Assembly (NCBI RefSeq): GCF_007994225.1
Contig: NZ_VLLL01000006.1
Coordinates: 124,001-188,000 of the forward strand
DNA: 64,000 nt
Source: Stackebrandtia albiflava
GTDB taxonomy: Bacteria; Actinomycetota; Actinomycetes; Mycobacteriales; Micromonosporaceae
Direction of reading: 5' to 3'
The notes beneath the pieces are model-generated. The model did not search any database. It was not told the origin of the DNA and saw only the letters and a list, made by a program, of their open reading frames with translations. The translations under genes and the position numbers were made by a program. Each line of letters begins with the position of its first letter. Position 1 is the first letter of the stretch. This document shows positions 8,626 through 17,531 of the stretch, piece after piece.

Positions 8626-9303
8626 TCACTCCTCCCTGCCCGCGGGCCGCCGCTTGGTGTAGGTGTCGACGTACTCCTGGCCGGACAGTTCGGCGATGGC
8701 GTCCATGATCTGGTCGGTGACGGCCCGCAGGGTGAGCCGGTTGGCCTGCATCCCCTCGTAGCGCGCGAAGTCGAGGGGTTTGCCGATCCTGACCTCGACT
8801 TTGGCCATCCGGGGCACGGTGACGCCGATGGGCAGTACCTTGTCGGTTCCGCTGAGGCCGATCGGTATGACGGGCGCGCCGGTGGCGAGCGCCAGGCGGG
8901 CGACGCCGGTCTTGCCCTTGTGGAGGTGTCCGTCGGTGCTGCGGGTGCCCTCGGGGAAGATGGCGAACAGCCGGCCCTCGTTGAGGACCTGTTCGCTGGG
9001 GCCGAGGGCCTGGGCGCTGCGGCGGCCGCCGGAGCGGTCGACGGCGACCTGGCCGAGTCGTTTCACGGTGGCGCCGATCAGTTTCCCCTTGACGCCGCCC
9101 CGTACGAAGTACTCGACCTTGGCCATGGTGGCGATGTGCCGGGAGGTGACCAGTGCCAGGAAGTAGTGGTCGGCGACGGACAGGTGGTTGCACGCCAGGA
9201 TCGCGGGACCCTCGGCCGGGATGTTCTCCCGCCCTTCGATTCGCGGCCGCCACGTCGCCTTGATCATCGGCGCTACGGTCCACTGTAGGGTCTTGTACAG
9301 CAC
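8626..9303 (-). CDS. 1-acyl-sn-glycerol-3-phosphate acyltransferase (PlsC family)
   Basis: Transfers an acyl group to lysophosphatidate or a related lyso-lipid at the inner face of the membrane. The 225-residue protein has the catalytic HX4D motif NHLSVAD (H40, D45), the glycerol-phosphate-binding FPEGTRS at about 112-118, and a VIPIGL motif further on. GTG at 9303 follows GGGAGAG with good spacing and gives the usual family length. The substrate could be lysophosphatidate or a lipid specific to this group. It converges on the Pro-rich membrane protein gene with one base between stop codons. Confidence 0.85.
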   Translation of the reverse strand: MLYKTLQWTVAPMIKATWRPRIEGRENIPAEGPAILACNHLSVADHYFLALVTSRHIATMAKVEYFVRGGVKGKLIGATVKRLGQVAVDRSGGRRSAQALGPSEQVLNEGRLFAIFPEGTRSTDGHLHKGKTGVARLALATGAPVIPIGLSGTDKVLPIGVTVPRMAKVEVRIGKPLDFARYEGMQANRLTLRAVTDQIMDAIAELSGQEYVDTYTKRRPAGREE

Positions 9304-9471
9304 TGATGCTCTCCCGGTGAGGCGGCCAGACGTCCAGGCAGGTCGACAGGCACACGATAATCCCTTGACCTGCCACGATATGCACCGGAACACCCCGGTG
9401 AGGTGATGCGCACAACGTCGCATGTCGCACCGGTGGGGCGCTGGGGCTGGACGGCGCCCCACCGTATTGGA

Positions 9472-9477
9472 TAGCGT
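9472..9477 (+). promoter_or_regulatory. -10 element TAGCGT, leaderless start at 9486
   Basis: TAGCGT ends 8 nt before the ATG of the DUF2264 gene; no Shine-Dalgarno is visible. Confidence 0.5.
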
Positions 9478-9485
9478 TTGCCGAC

Positions 9486-11372
9486 ATGTGGCCGCTCCCC
9501 ACCGACCCCCGCACCTCACCCCACACCGGATACACCCGGCGGCACTGGGAGGCCGTCGCCGACGAATGGCTCGCCGCCACGACCCGGTACGCCTCCCCGT
9601 CCGGCGCACTGCTCCGCATACCGGGAAGGCACGCCTGGTCCGGGCCGGAGTCCGACGCGTTGGAGGGGTACGCCCGCACCCTGCTGCTCGTCGCGTGCCG
9701 CACCGCCCACGGCGACCGCCCCGACCTCGTCGACCGGTACGCGGAGGGCCTGATCGCCGGCACCACACCCGGCGGGCCGGAGTCGTGGCCGCGCGGCGAC
9801 GACTGCCGTCCTGACCGGCGCGGCCCGACCCAACCCATCGTGGAGGCGGCCAACATCGCCTTCGCGTTGCACCTGAGCCGTGGCCGGGTGTGGAGCCGCC
9901 TCGACGACGGAGAACGCGCCCGGGTGGTCGACTGGCTGCGGCACCACGCGCGGCTGCGCGCCTGGCCCAACAACTGGCTGCTGTTCACCGCCGTCATCGA
10001 GGCGTTCCTCGCCTCGGTCGGCGTCGACACCTCCGGCCACCGCTCCGACGCCCTGGTGCACCGCGTCGAGTCGTGGCACCTGGGCGGCGGCTGGTACACC
10101 GACGGCGGCCGCCGCAACGTCGACCACTACAACGCCTGGGTCATCCACCCCTTCCTGTGGGCGTGGTACGACATGGTCGGCGCGGAACGCGACCCCGACG
10201 CGGCCCGGCTGTGGCGGAACCGGCTCGCCGCGTTCGCCGCCGACCACGCCCGCATGTTCGGCGCGAACGGTTCCCCGCTGATCCAGGGCAGGTCGCTGGT
10301 GTACCGGACGGCCGCACTCGCCCCGCAGTGGCTCGCGCACCTCGTCGACGCGCCCGGAACCGACCCGGGTGCCACCCGGCGGCTCGCGTCCGGCGTGTTG
10401 CGGTACTTCACCGACGCCGGTGTCGGCATCGGAAGACCCGTCGGCCTGGGGTGGCTCGCCGACGACCACCTCCCCATGACCCAGGAGTACTCCGGTCCCG
10501 GCTCCCCCTACTTCGGCGCGATGGGCTTCCTCGGGTTGCTGCTGCCCGCCGACCACCCGGTGTGGACCGCGCCGGAGCGGCCGCAACCCGCCGAGGGACC
10601 CGACACGGTCACCGCACTCCGGGACGTCGGCTGGCTGGTGCAGTCGGTACGGGACGGCGGCGTGGTCACCGTCCACAACCACGGCAGTGACCACGTCACC
10701 TCGAAGACACCCGACACCGACCCGTTCTACGGCAAGCTCGCCTACTCCAGTCACGGGTTCCCCGGGACGGGTGCCGCCTTCACCGACGGGTGTGACGGGG
10801 AGTTCCAGCGCCTGGGCGACACCGGTGACTGGCTGCGGCGACGCGCGATCGCGGCGCACCGCGTCACGGCCGACACCGCCGTGTCGGACAACGACTACGG
10901 TGACGGCACCGTGACCTCGGCGACCGCCGTGCGGGGTGAGCTGGCGGTGCGTTGGCACCGCACCTTCGACGACCGTCCGGTGCGGGAGGGTGGTTGGCTG
11001 CTGGCGGATCCGGTGGCGACCGGTGCCGAAGACACCGTCGCGTGGGCGCGGGACGCCTCGGGACTGTGCACGGTGGTGGCCGGACTGCACGGCTGGGCCA
11101 CCGCCGGAGTCGACGGGTTCGGGGCGGTAACCCCGCTCGGCGACCGGGCGGCAGTGCCGGTGCTGCGTGCCCCGGACGGTCGCGACCTGGTGTCGCTGCA
11201 CCTGGCGACCCGCCACGCCGATCCGGTGGCGTGGTGCCGGGAGCTGCGGGAACGGCTGTCGGTCACGGTCGACGCCGAGGGGCTGACCGTGGTCTGGCCG
11301 GACGGCGCGCGCTGCCGGGTCCGTCCGATTCGCGCACCGGAACGGGCCACAGTGGCGCCGGAGGTGCCGTAG
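9486..11372 (+). CDS. DUF2264 domain-containing protein
   Basis: A 628-residue cytoplasmic protein of the DUF2264 family. The N-terminal two thirds contain the repeated aromatic and helical pattern expected of an alpha/alpha toroid (HYTRRHWEAVADEWL-type start, AWPNNWLLFTAVIEAFL, GGGWYTDGG and HYNAWVIHPFLWAW); the C-terminal third is beta-rich. Family members are found near pectin and other polysaccharide utilisation genes, and the fold resembles that of glycoside hydrolases and lyases, so a role on uronate-containing oligosaccharides is possible. No such genes flank it here; a polysaccharide deacetylase gene follows 56 nt downstream. No signal peptide. Confidence 0.8.
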   Translation: MWPLPTDPRTSPHTGYTRRHWEAVADEWLAATTRYASPSGALLRIPGRHAWSGPESDALEGYARTLLLVACRTAHGDRPDLVDRYAEGLIAGTTPGGPESWPRGDDCRPDRRGPTQPIVEAANIAFALHLSRGRVWSRLDDGERARVVDWLRHHARLRAWPNNWLLFTAVIEAFLASVGVDTSGHRSDALVHRVESWHLGGGWYTDGGRRNVDHYNAWVIHPFLWAWYDMVGAERDPDAARLWRNRLAAFAADHARMFGANGSPLIQGRSLVYRTAALAPQWLAHLVDAPGTDPGATRRLASGVLRYFTDAGVGIGRPVGLGWLADDHLPMTQEYSGPGSPYFGAMGFLGLLLPADHPVWTAPERPQPAEGPDTVTALRDVGWLVQSVRDGGVVTVHNHGSDHVTSKTPDTDPFYGKLAYSSHGFPGTGAAFTDGCDGEFQRLGDTGDWLRRRAIAAHRVTADTAVSDNDYGDGTVTSATAVRGELAVRWHRTFDDRPVREGGWLLADPVATGAEDTVAWARDASGLCTVVAGLHGWATAGVDGFGAVTPLGDRAAVPVLRAPDGRDLVSLHLATRHADPVAWCRELRERLSVTVDAEGLTVVWPDGARCRVRPIRAPERATVAPEVP

Positions 11373-11416
11373 ACCGGGGAAATCCCCCGAACCGCTGACA
11401 TCGTGTCCTCAGGCGA

Positions 11417-11422
11417 TAGCGT
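11417..11422 (+). promoter_or_regulatory. -10 element TAGCGT, leaderless start at 11429
   Basis: TAGCGT ends 6 nt before the deacetylase ATG. Confidence 0.5.
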
Positions 11423-11428
11423 GGCGTC

Positions 11429-12247
11429 ATGAAGCGATTCGTCGTCGTCGCGGTCGTCGTGGCGCTGATCGTGGTCGCCGGAGTCGGCGGCTACCTGCTG
11501 CTGAGGGAGACACCGGGCGCGCACTCCAGTGCGGCCTCGGAACCGTCGCCGGTCACCGTCACGACGGCACCCGCCAGTCCCGTACCGCCTCCCTCACCGT
11601 CGCCGACCGAGTCGCCGGAGCCGGTGGCGGTGGTCCCGGACGAGTCGTGGTCGGGGCCGTCGGGTTCGATGGCCGTGACCGGGTCGGACGCGGTGGCGTT
11701 GACCTTCGACGACGGTCCGAGTCCGGCGTGGACGCCGCACGTGTTGAACACGCTGCGGGACTGGCAGGTCAAGGCGACGTTCTGTGTGGTCGGGACGGAG
11801 GTGCGGGCGAACCCCGAGTTGGTGAAGGCGATCGTGGCCGACGGGCACACGTTGTGCAACCACAGCTGGCACCACGAGACCCGGTTGGGACACGAGTCGG
11901 CGACGAAGATACGCCGCAACCTGGAACGCACCAACGACGCGATACGCGACATCGTCCCGGACGCCTACATCGGCTACTACCGGCAGCCCGGTGGCCAGTG
12001 GACCGAGCGGGTGGTGCGGATAGCCATGGAGATGGGGATGGTGCCGCTGCACTGGTCGGTCGACCCGAGCGACTGGGACAAGTCGACCCGTTCCAGCCAC
12101 ATCGAACGGAACGTGCTGGGCCACACCTCGGCGGGGAGCATCATCCTCATGCACGACGGCGGTGGCGACCGGCGGCGCACCAGTGACGCGCTCGGTCCGA
12201 TCCTGTCGGAGCTGACGTCGCGGTTCCGGTTGATCGCGCTGCCGTGA
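11429..12247 (+). CDS. Membrane-anchored polysaccharide deacetylase (NodB family)
   Basis: Removes N- or O-acetyl groups from a cell-wall or extracellular polymer, outside the cell. The 272-residue protein has an N-terminal anchor (residues 4-24), a Ser/Pro/Thr-rich linker to about residue 75, and a NodB domain: TFDDGPS (metal and base Asp, about 91-97), the HSWHH metal motif (about 145-149), YRQPGG, DPSDW, and the closing LMHDGG. All catalytic motifs of a metal-dependent carbohydrate esterase 4 enzyme are intact. Peptidoglycan, chitin-like or xylan substrates cannot be told apart from sequence alone. Confidence 0.9.
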   Translation: MKRFVVVAVVVALIVVAGVGGYLLLRETPGAHSSAASEPSPVTVTTAPASPVPPPSPSPTESPEPVAVVPDESWSGPSGSMAVTGSDAVALTFDDGPSPAWTPHVLNTLRDWQVKATFCVVGTEVRANPELVKAIVADGHTLCNHSWHHETRLGHESATKIRRNLERTNDAIRDIVPDAYIGYYRQPGGQWTERVVRIAMEMGMVPLHWSVDPSDWDKSTRSSHIERNVLGHTSAGSIILMHDGGGDRRRTSDALGPILSELTSRFRLIALP

Positions 12248-12257
12248 CCGCGCCGTA

Positions 12258-12292
12258 GGCGGGCCCGGACGGTCATGCCGCCGCGGCCCGCC
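12258..12292. terminator. Hairpin between convergent genes
   Basis: GGCGGGCC and GGCCCGCC form an 8-bp stem with a 19-nt loop between the converging deacetylase and permease genes. Confidence 0.45.
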
Positions 12293-12297
12293 GAGGC

Positions 12298-13533
12298 TCA
12301 CGACCGCAGGGTGACCGCCGGGGCGACCCGGCTGGCCCGCCACGCCGGGTAGACGCCGGCGACCACTCCGACCAGCGCCCCCACCACGGGTCCGGCGGCC
12401 AGCAACAGGGGGTCGAAGGCGACCTGCCAGTCCCGGGCGAGCGACACCACGGCGGTCACGTTGACCCCGATGACGGTCCCGATCGCGCCTCCGACGACCC
12501 CGATGATGGTGGACTCGCACACGAACTGTCCCGCGATGGCGCGCCGTGACGCGCCCACGGCCCGGCGCAACCCGATCTCGCTGCGCCGCTCCATGACCGA
12601 CACAAGCGCCGTGTTAGACACGCTGACCGCGCCGATGACCAGCGACACCGCCGCCAGGCCCAGCAGCAGTGCCTGGATGTCACCCTCCACTCCCTGCCGG
12701 AAGTCGCTGAGGTCGGGGGGTACCGCGACCTGCACCAGGGCGGGGTCGCGTGGCCACAGGGCGACGCTCGACTCGCCGCCCACCTGTTCGGCGGCGCCCA
12801 GTTCGGTGCGGATGCGTGCCTGCGGGCCGCCGAAGCCGGTGCTGCCCTCGGTGAGGCAGAACTCCACCGGGACGATCGCGGCGCGGGTGAAGCCGGTCTC
12901 GCTTCGCGGGGCCTGGTAGATGCCGATCAGCAGGTACCGGTCGCCGTCGATGAACAGCACCGGTGACCCGGAGACGTCGGTGATGCCGAGGTCCTTGGCG
13001 AGCACGGTGTCGATCATGACGACCGAGTCGCCGCGCGCGCCGTGTCCGGAGTCGTAGGCGCGCCCGTTGACGACCTCGATGCCGATCGCTTCGAGGGCGT
13101 GGCCCTCCACCGCCGACACCGGGGCGGATCGGAAGAACCCGTCGGAGTCGGTGCGCGACACGCGGCGTTCCTGACTGGACTCGCAGACCAGGCCGGCGGC
13201 GACGACGCCGTTGAGTCCCCTGACCCGCGCGGAGTCCTCCGTGGTCGGGAACAGGCCGGACGCGACGACCTCGTCGCTGAGGCTCGCGGTGACCTGGGTG
13301 GCCTTGACCGCGTCGAACTTGTCCGACACGGCCGCCTGCGCGGTCGAGGACAGGCCGACGGTCGCCACGGTGGCCGCGATGCCCATCGCGATTCCGGCGG
13401 CCGTCAACCAGGCCCGGACGGTCCGGCCGCGCAGCGACGCCACCGCCTCCGCGACGATCCCCCACACCTGCACGCCCGGTCTGCCCGTGCCGGCGCGGCG
13501 GCCGCGTCGCGGGCGTGGTGCCCACCGGATCAT
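12298..13533 (-). CDS. MacB/FtsX-type ABC transporter permease
   Basis: A 411-residue FtsX-family permease. One membrane helix lies near residues 35-58 after the motif LRGRTVRAWLT; an extracytoplasmic MacB-like domain spans about 60-275; three C-terminal helices follow, with the conserved cytoplasmic MERRSEIGLRRAVGASRR coupling region between helices 2 and 3. Its ATG overlaps the stop codon of the adaptor gene (ATGA), so the two are translated together. Such systems normally have an ATPase gene between or beside them; none is present here. Export of a small molecule, peptide or lipid is plausible. Start at 13533 is set by the overlap. Confidence 0.85.
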   Translation of the reverse strand: MIRWAPRPRRGRRAGTGRPGVQVWGIVAEAVASLRGRTVRAWLTAAGIAMGIAATVATVGLSSTAQAAVSDKFDAVKATQVTASLSDEVVASGLFPTTEDSARVRGLNGVVAAGLVCESSQERRVSRTDSDGFFRSAPVSAVEGHALEAIGIEVVNGRAYDSGHGARGDSVVMIDTVLAKDLGITDVSGSPVLFIDGDRYLLIGIYQAPRSETGFTRAAIVPVEFCLTEGSTGFGGPQARIRTELGAAEQVGGESSVALWPRDPALVQVAVPPDLSDFRQGVEGDIQALLLGLAAVSLVIGAVSVSNTALVSVMERRSEIGLRRAVGASRRAIAGQFVCESTIIGVVGGAIGTVIGVNVTAVVSLARDWQVAFDPLLLAAGPVVGALVGVVAGVYPAWRASRVAPAVTLRS

Positions 13534-14750
13534 TCGGCGCCCCTGTCCCGTTTGGAGACGACCACCTGGTCGCCCTCGGACAGTTCGCCCTCCAGCGGGG
13601 TCACGGCGATCTCGCCGTTGTAGTCGACGTGGGTCTCGATCGGGACGTCGGTGAAGGTCTCGCCGTCGTAGACGGTGACCTTCTCGGCGCCGTCCACGGA
13701 GGTCCACACCGCCGACGCGGGCACCACCAGGGAACCCTCGGGCGACTTCAGCTTCTCCGCGATGACACGTTGCGGGTCACCCGGTTCGCCCTCGATGTCG
13801 CCGGTGACCTCGAAGACGGCGCGTTGGACCGTCTGGGGCTGTTCACCCTCGTAGAACTCGTCCCCGGAGGCCTCGTTCTTTACCTCCTCGATGGTCGGGT
13901 AGGCGGTCTCCTGTTCGGCGAGTGGACCCTCGCCGAACCGGAACGGGGTGCTCTCCTTCAACCGGATGAGTTCCGCCGCGGTCTGTTCGTCGAGTTCCAC
14001 CACGACGCGCCACTCGCCGGTGACCAGGGTCAACAGTTCGCCTTCGGCGGGTGCCGCGAGGGCCGCCTTGACCTTGCCGACGGTGAGCGGCAGGTCGGCG
14101 GCGAAGAACACCTCGCTCTGCGGCAGGGTCAGCAGCCGGGCCGGTTCCTTCGCGCCGGTCTCGCCGTCGCCCTCGCCGTCCTCGGGGGACTCTCCGGCGT
14201 CGGTGTAGAGCGGTTGGTAGCCGGCGTTCTGGTAGAGCCGGGTGACGTCGGCGGCGGTGCGGGCGTCGAAGACACCGGTGACGGGTGTCCCGAACAGTGG
14301 CGCCAACGCCTTCTGAAGCTGCCCGACGTCGGGGCCCTGGTCGCCCTCGGTGAGGTCGCGGTAGGCGGGGATGGCGCCTTCCAGGGCGAGGTACGGGCGG
14401 CCGTTGAGTTCGATCAGCACCTTTCCGGCACTCACCTCGTCGCCGGCCTTCGTCGTCAGTTTCGACACCAGCGTCTGTCCGCTGTTGCCCTCGGACTCGC
14501 CACCGGAGGCGCCGGGGGCGGTGACGGTGAGTTCGTCCGCGCGTTGCAGCTCACCGTCGAGTTCGAGCAGGTCGATGAGTTGCCGGTCGGCGACGGTCGC
14601 GGTGATGACCGACTCGTCCGGCGGTGTGGACTCGGCGGCCTGTTGCGCCGGAGTGCGGGCGTCTGCCGCGACCCACCACGCGGTCGCGGTGCCCGCGACC
14701 AGGACGAGGGTGACGGCACCGCCGATGATTCTTCCCTTGGTGACACGCAT
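13530..14750 (-). CDS. HlyD/MacA-type efflux adaptor with peptidoglycan-binding-like domain
   Basis: A 406-residue extracytoplasmic adaptor. A signal anchor occupies residues 8-26. A broken lipoyl/barrel region is followed by a peptidoglycan_binding_1-like stretch (GPDVGQLQKALAPLFGTPV then TGVFDARTAADVTRLYQ), typical of actinobacterial adaptors of this class, then beta-barrel and membrane-proximal domains to VVVSKRDRG. Acidic insertions (SPEDGEGDGE, NEASGDEFYEGEQP) are probably surface loops. It precedes and overlaps the permease gene. The protein probably lets the permease reach through the cell wall. Start ATG 14750 gives a standard signal; no Shine-Dalgarno is obvious. Confidence 0.82.
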   Translation of the reverse strand: MRVTKGRIIGGAVTLVLVAGTATAWWVAADARTPAQQAAESTPPDESVITATVADRQLIDLLELDGELQRADELTVTAPGASGGESEGNSGQTLVSKLTTKAGDEVSAGKVLIELNGRPYLALEGAIPAYRDLTEGDQGPDVGQLQKALAPLFGTPVTGVFDARTAADVTRLYQNAGYQPLYTDAGESPEDGEGDGETGAKEPARLLTLPQSEVFFAADLPLTVGKVKAALAAPAEGELLTLVTGEWRVVVELDEQTAAELIRLKESTPFRFGEGPLAEQETAYPTIEEVKNEASGDEFYEGEQPQTVQRAVFEVTGDIEGEPGDPQRVIAEKLKSPEGSLVVPASAVWTSVDGAEKVTVYDGETFTDVPIETHVDYNGEIAVTPLEGELSEGDQVVVSKRDRGAE

Positions 14751-14873
14751 GGAGATAGGCAAACCTTCGAGGAGGTGAAGCGATCCACTTGCTAGGACGC
14801 CTTCACCCGGGCACCGGGTTGCCGACGAACGCGGCCGAGACCGGTCGGTCACCGGGGCGGCGGGTCCAGGTCC

Positions 14874-14879
14874 TAGGCT
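14874..14879 (+). promoter_or_regulatory. -10 element TAGGCT, leaderless start at 14887
   Basis: TAGGCT ends 7 nt before the GTG start of the methyltransferase. Confidence 0.5.
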
Positions 14880-14886
14880 GGGCGGT

Positions 14887-15663
14887 GTGAGACCGCGCGG
14901 CAACATCACTCGCGGCACCACCTTCCCCAATCGACTGCGGCGGCTGGACCGTTGGCTGGCGCCGCGGGTCACCGGCCTGTTGCGGCCGGGGACCGCGCCG
15001 GTGGTGGTGGACCTGGGGTACGGCGCGCACCCGGTGACCACCGTGGAGTGGTTCCGCCGTTTGTCGGTGGGCCGTCCCGACCTGCGCATGGTGGGCCTGG
15101 AGATCGACCCGGAGCGGGTGGCGGCCGCGGCCGCCGCGACGGTGCCGGGGCGGCTGGAGTTCCGCCTGGGGGGATTCGAGTTGGCGGGTCTGCGTCCGAG
15201 GCTGGTGCGGGCCATGAACGTGTTGCGGCAGTACCCGGAACCGGAGGCCGCCCGGGCGTGGCACGAGTTGGCGGCGGGCCTGGCGCCGGGTGGCCGGTTC
15301 GTCGACGGGACCTGCGACGAGATCGGCAGGGTCGCGAGCTGGGTCCTGCACGACGAGGCGCGGCCGCTGACGCTGACCCTGGCGGCGGACCTGGCGTCCC
15401 TGGAGTCGCCGGCGGTGTTGGCGGAGCGGCTCCCGAAGGCGTTGATACACCGCAACGTCCCGGGTGAGCCGGTGCACGCGTTGCTGGCGGCGGCGGAGTC
15501 GGCGTGGCGGCAGGCGGCCGGGTGGCAGGTGTTCGGTCCCCGGGACCGGTGGCGCCGGACGCTCGTCACGTTGCAGGAGGCCGGTTGGCCGGTGGCGGAG
15601 CCGCCGTCACGGCGACGCGACGGCACCCTCACGGTGCCGTGGGAGTCGGTCGCGCCCGGGTGA
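14887..15663 (+). CDS. Class I SAM-dependent methyltransferase-like protein
   Basis: A 258-residue Rossmann-fold protein with a recognisable SAM site: VVVDLGYGAHPVTT (motif I, about residues 38-51) and MVGLEIDPERV (motif II, about 74-84). The variant DLGYGAHP replaces the usual DxGxGxG, and the later motif reads RAMNVLRQYPEP, patterns seen in a group of actinobacterial proteins annotated only as methyltransferases. The substrate is unknown. Its 3' end overlaps the convergent cysteine dioxygenase-like gene by 57 bp, so the two transcripts are antisense to each other there. Confidence 0.7.
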   Translation: MRPRGNITRGTTFPNRLRRLDRWLAPRVTGLLRPGTAPVVVDLGYGAHPVTTVEWFRRLSVGRPDLRMVGLEIDPERVAAAAAATVPGRLEFRLGGFELAGLRPRLVRAMNVLRQYPEPEAARAWHELAAGLAPGGRFVDGTCDEIGRVASWVLHDEARPLTLTLAADLASLESPAVLAERLPKALIHRNVPGEPVHALLAAAESAWRQAAGWQVFGPRDRWRRTLVTLQEAGWPVAEPPSRRRDGTLTVPWESVAPG

Positions 15664-16137
15664 CCAGTCGCCGCCGGGGCGCAGCGTGGCGGCCAGCCAC
15701 AGTCCCGACTCGTCGAACAGGTAGCGGCGCATCGTCCCCAGCCGGGGACCGTAGACGTGCACGCTGACGGCGGGGTCGTCGGTGTGGTTGACCATCGCGT
15801 GTACGACACGGGGTTCGACGGCGACCGCCTCCGGCGCGTCGACGGTGCGGCGCGCCAGCCGGGGCGTCTCGCCGGGCAGTACCCGGTATTCGGTGAGCCG
15901 CCCGGACGCGACCGCGAAACCGGCCGGGCAGGGTGCCCGTCGCCCGCCGTGGTCGTGGAGTTCGGTGCCCTGCCCGGGAAGCCACGCGAGGAGCCACACC
16001 TCGTGGTCGGGTCCGGTGAGGACGCGGCGGGCGGACCGGCCGCGCGGCGTGAACCAGGGCCGCCACGGCAGGGCGGCGGCGTGGTCGCGGGCGATGCCGG
16101 CGAGTCGTTCGGAGACGGCGACGGTGGAATCGGTCAC
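15607..16137 (-). CDS. Cysteine dioxygenase family protein
   Basis: A 176-residue cupin related to type I cysteine dioxygenase, which oxidises L-cysteine to cysteine sulfinate with a non-haem iron. The iron site is visible as H61 and H63 in the strand HDHGG, with a third His expected in the VVHAMVNH or VHVYGP strand. The Tyr in the VHVYGP region occupies the place of the catalytic Tyr. Thiol dioxygenases acting on 3-mercaptopropionate share this fold, so substrate is not settled. GTG at 16137 follows AGGGAA. The 3' end overlaps the methyltransferase gene by 57 bp. Confidence 0.8.
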   Translation of the reverse strand: MTDSTVAVSERLAGIARDHAAALPWRPWFTPRGRSARRVLTGPDHEVWLLAWLPGQGTELHDHGGRRAPCPAGFAVASGRLTEYRVLPGETPRLARRTVDAPEAVAVEPRVVHAMVNHTDDPAVSVHVYGPRLGTMRRYLFDESGLWLAATLRPGGDWSPGRDRLPRHREGAVASP

Positions 16138-16477
16138 GGGGATTCCCTGGTGGTCGTGCCCGATGTGGGCGCGCGGACGGTGGACGGACGGCGTCGGTCA
16201 GTACCGACGACAGCCGTACAGCGGCGAAGACGACCAGAGGTAACGCATCGCGGTCACCATATCGCATGGGACCGGCCACGGTGGGTGGGAACGGTCGCCG
16301 CACACCGTGTCCGTTCCGTGACGACGTGCGGCGGCGACCATCGAGAGCCACCGGCCGGGAATTGTCGGCCCGGGCGGTGATGCGTTAGTCTCGCCGGTGG
16401 TCCGCGTCCGCCGGGACGCGATTCGGCGGGCGGACCTGCCACAGTGACACTCGCGGGGGAGCAGAGGAGCATTGCTC
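16138..16477. other. Intergenic region with promoter and 5' leader of the NlpC/P60 gene
   Basis: No gene seen. A TAGTCT -10 candidate lies at 16385-16390, giving a leader of about 80 nt. The leader contains a hairpin, GGTCCGC pairing with GCGGACC around 16400-16436 and an inner CGTCC/GGACG stem, then GAGGAG before the start codon. I looked for a ydaO-type c-di-AMP riboswitch and did not find its conserved core. Confidence 0.4.
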
Positions 16478-17458
16478 GTGACCGCTAACCGATTCGGTAG
16501 CAGGCGTTCGAGGGCATGGGTCACCGCGGTGACCGCCGCGGTGGCGGCACTGCTGACGGCGGCCCCGGCGGCGGCGGACCCGATCGGCGACATCGAGGCC
16601 GAGATCGAGGCGCAGGCCGCCGATCTCGAGGTCGTCATCGAGGAGTACAACGCGATCTCCGAGGAGCTGGCCGACACCAAGGAGCAGATCGCGGCGCTGG
16701 AGGAGGAACTGGCGCCGTACGAGGAGAAGCTCGAGGAGTTGTACGACGCCACCGAGGGCATCGTCACCCACGCCTACCAGACGCAGGGTCTCAGTGGGAC
16801 CTTCGCGGTCCTCAACGCCGGTTCGCCGGAGTTGTTCAGTGAACGGATGACCGCCCTCAACGGCGCGACGGCGGGTGACGCGGCGTTGATCGCCGAGGTC
16901 ACCGAGGCCAAGGCGGTCTACGAGGAGGACATGGGCGTGCTCGACGACCTGCGGGCGACGCAGGCCGAGCAGGAGGCCGCCCTCGAAGAGCAGAAGACCA
17001 CGATCGAGGAGGGCATCGAGCGGTTGCAGGCCGACCGCAAGGACGCCTACCGTGACGAGGCCGCCGCACGTGGCGAGTCGATCGACTACATCCCGGACTA
17101 CATCCCCGGTGACCGGGGTCTGGTGGTGCGGCACGCGATGGCGCAGTTGGGGAAGTCGTACGTGTGGGCGACGTCCGGCCCGGACACCTACGACTGCTCG
17201 GGGCTGATGCTGGCGGCGTACAACGCGATCGGGATCGGTCTGCCGCACAACGCGGCGGCGCAGTACAACATGTCGACACGTATCAGCCGTGACGCGTTGC
17301 AGCCGGGTGACCTGGTGTTCTACAACGGCCTGGCGCACGTCGCGATGTACATAGGGGACGGTTACGTGATCCACGCCCCCACCACCGGCGACGTGGTGAA
17401 GATCCAACCGCTCGACGAGGCGGCGACCCCCTATTACGGTGCGGGTCGTTTCCTCTGA
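16478..17458 (+). CDS. Secreted coiled-coil NlpC/P60 peptidoglycan hydrolase (RipA-like)
   Basis: Cleaves peptide bonds in peptidoglycan stems outside the cell, probably during growth or septation. The 326-residue protein has a signal peptide ending APAAADP (about residue 34), a long Glu-rich coiled coil (about 38-190) and a C-terminal NlpC/P60 domain (about 205-326) with catalytic C240 in YDCSG, H287 in LAHVAMY and H299 in VIHAP. GTG at 16478 is 8 nt after GAGGAG; the TTG at 16472 is too close. The coiled coil is the regulatory segment in this family and can bind FtsX-type activators. Single gene with its own terminator. Confidence 0.9.
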   Translation: MTANRFGSRRSRAWVTAVTAAVAALLTAAPAAADPIGDIEAEIEAQAADLEVVIEEYNAISEELADTKEQIAALEEELAPYEEKLEELYDATEGIVTHAYQTQGLSGTFAVLNAGSPELFSERMTALNGATAGDAALIAEVTEAKAVYEEDMGVLDDLRATQAEQEAALEEQKTTIEEGIERLQADRKDAYRDEAAARGESIDYIPDYIPGDRGLVVRHAMAQLGKSYVWATSGPDTYDCSGLMLAAYNAIGIGLPHNAAAQYNMSTRISRDALQPGDLVFYNGLAHVAMYIGDGYVIHAPTTGDVVKIQPLDEAATPYYGAGRFL

Positions 17459-17469
17459 CATGACGATGC

Positions 17470-17499
17470 GACGGCCGGGAGGGTCACCTCCCGGCCGTC
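17470..17499 (+). terminator. Strong hairpin after NlpC/P60 gene
   Basis: A perfect 13-bp stem with a GTCA loop follows the stop codon at 17458. It lies between converging genes and may stop both transcripts. Confidence 0.75.
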
Positions 17500-17531
17500 G
17501 TCGTGTCTGAGACGGCCTCCAAGGCCGTCGG

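Noticed and set aside
16385-16477. Possible ydaO-type c-di-AMP riboswitch upstream of the NlpC/P60 gene
   Set aside because: Plausible from context (wall hydrolase, disA in the same window), but the leader is only about 80 nt and the conserved core motifs are absent; only a simple hairpin is present.
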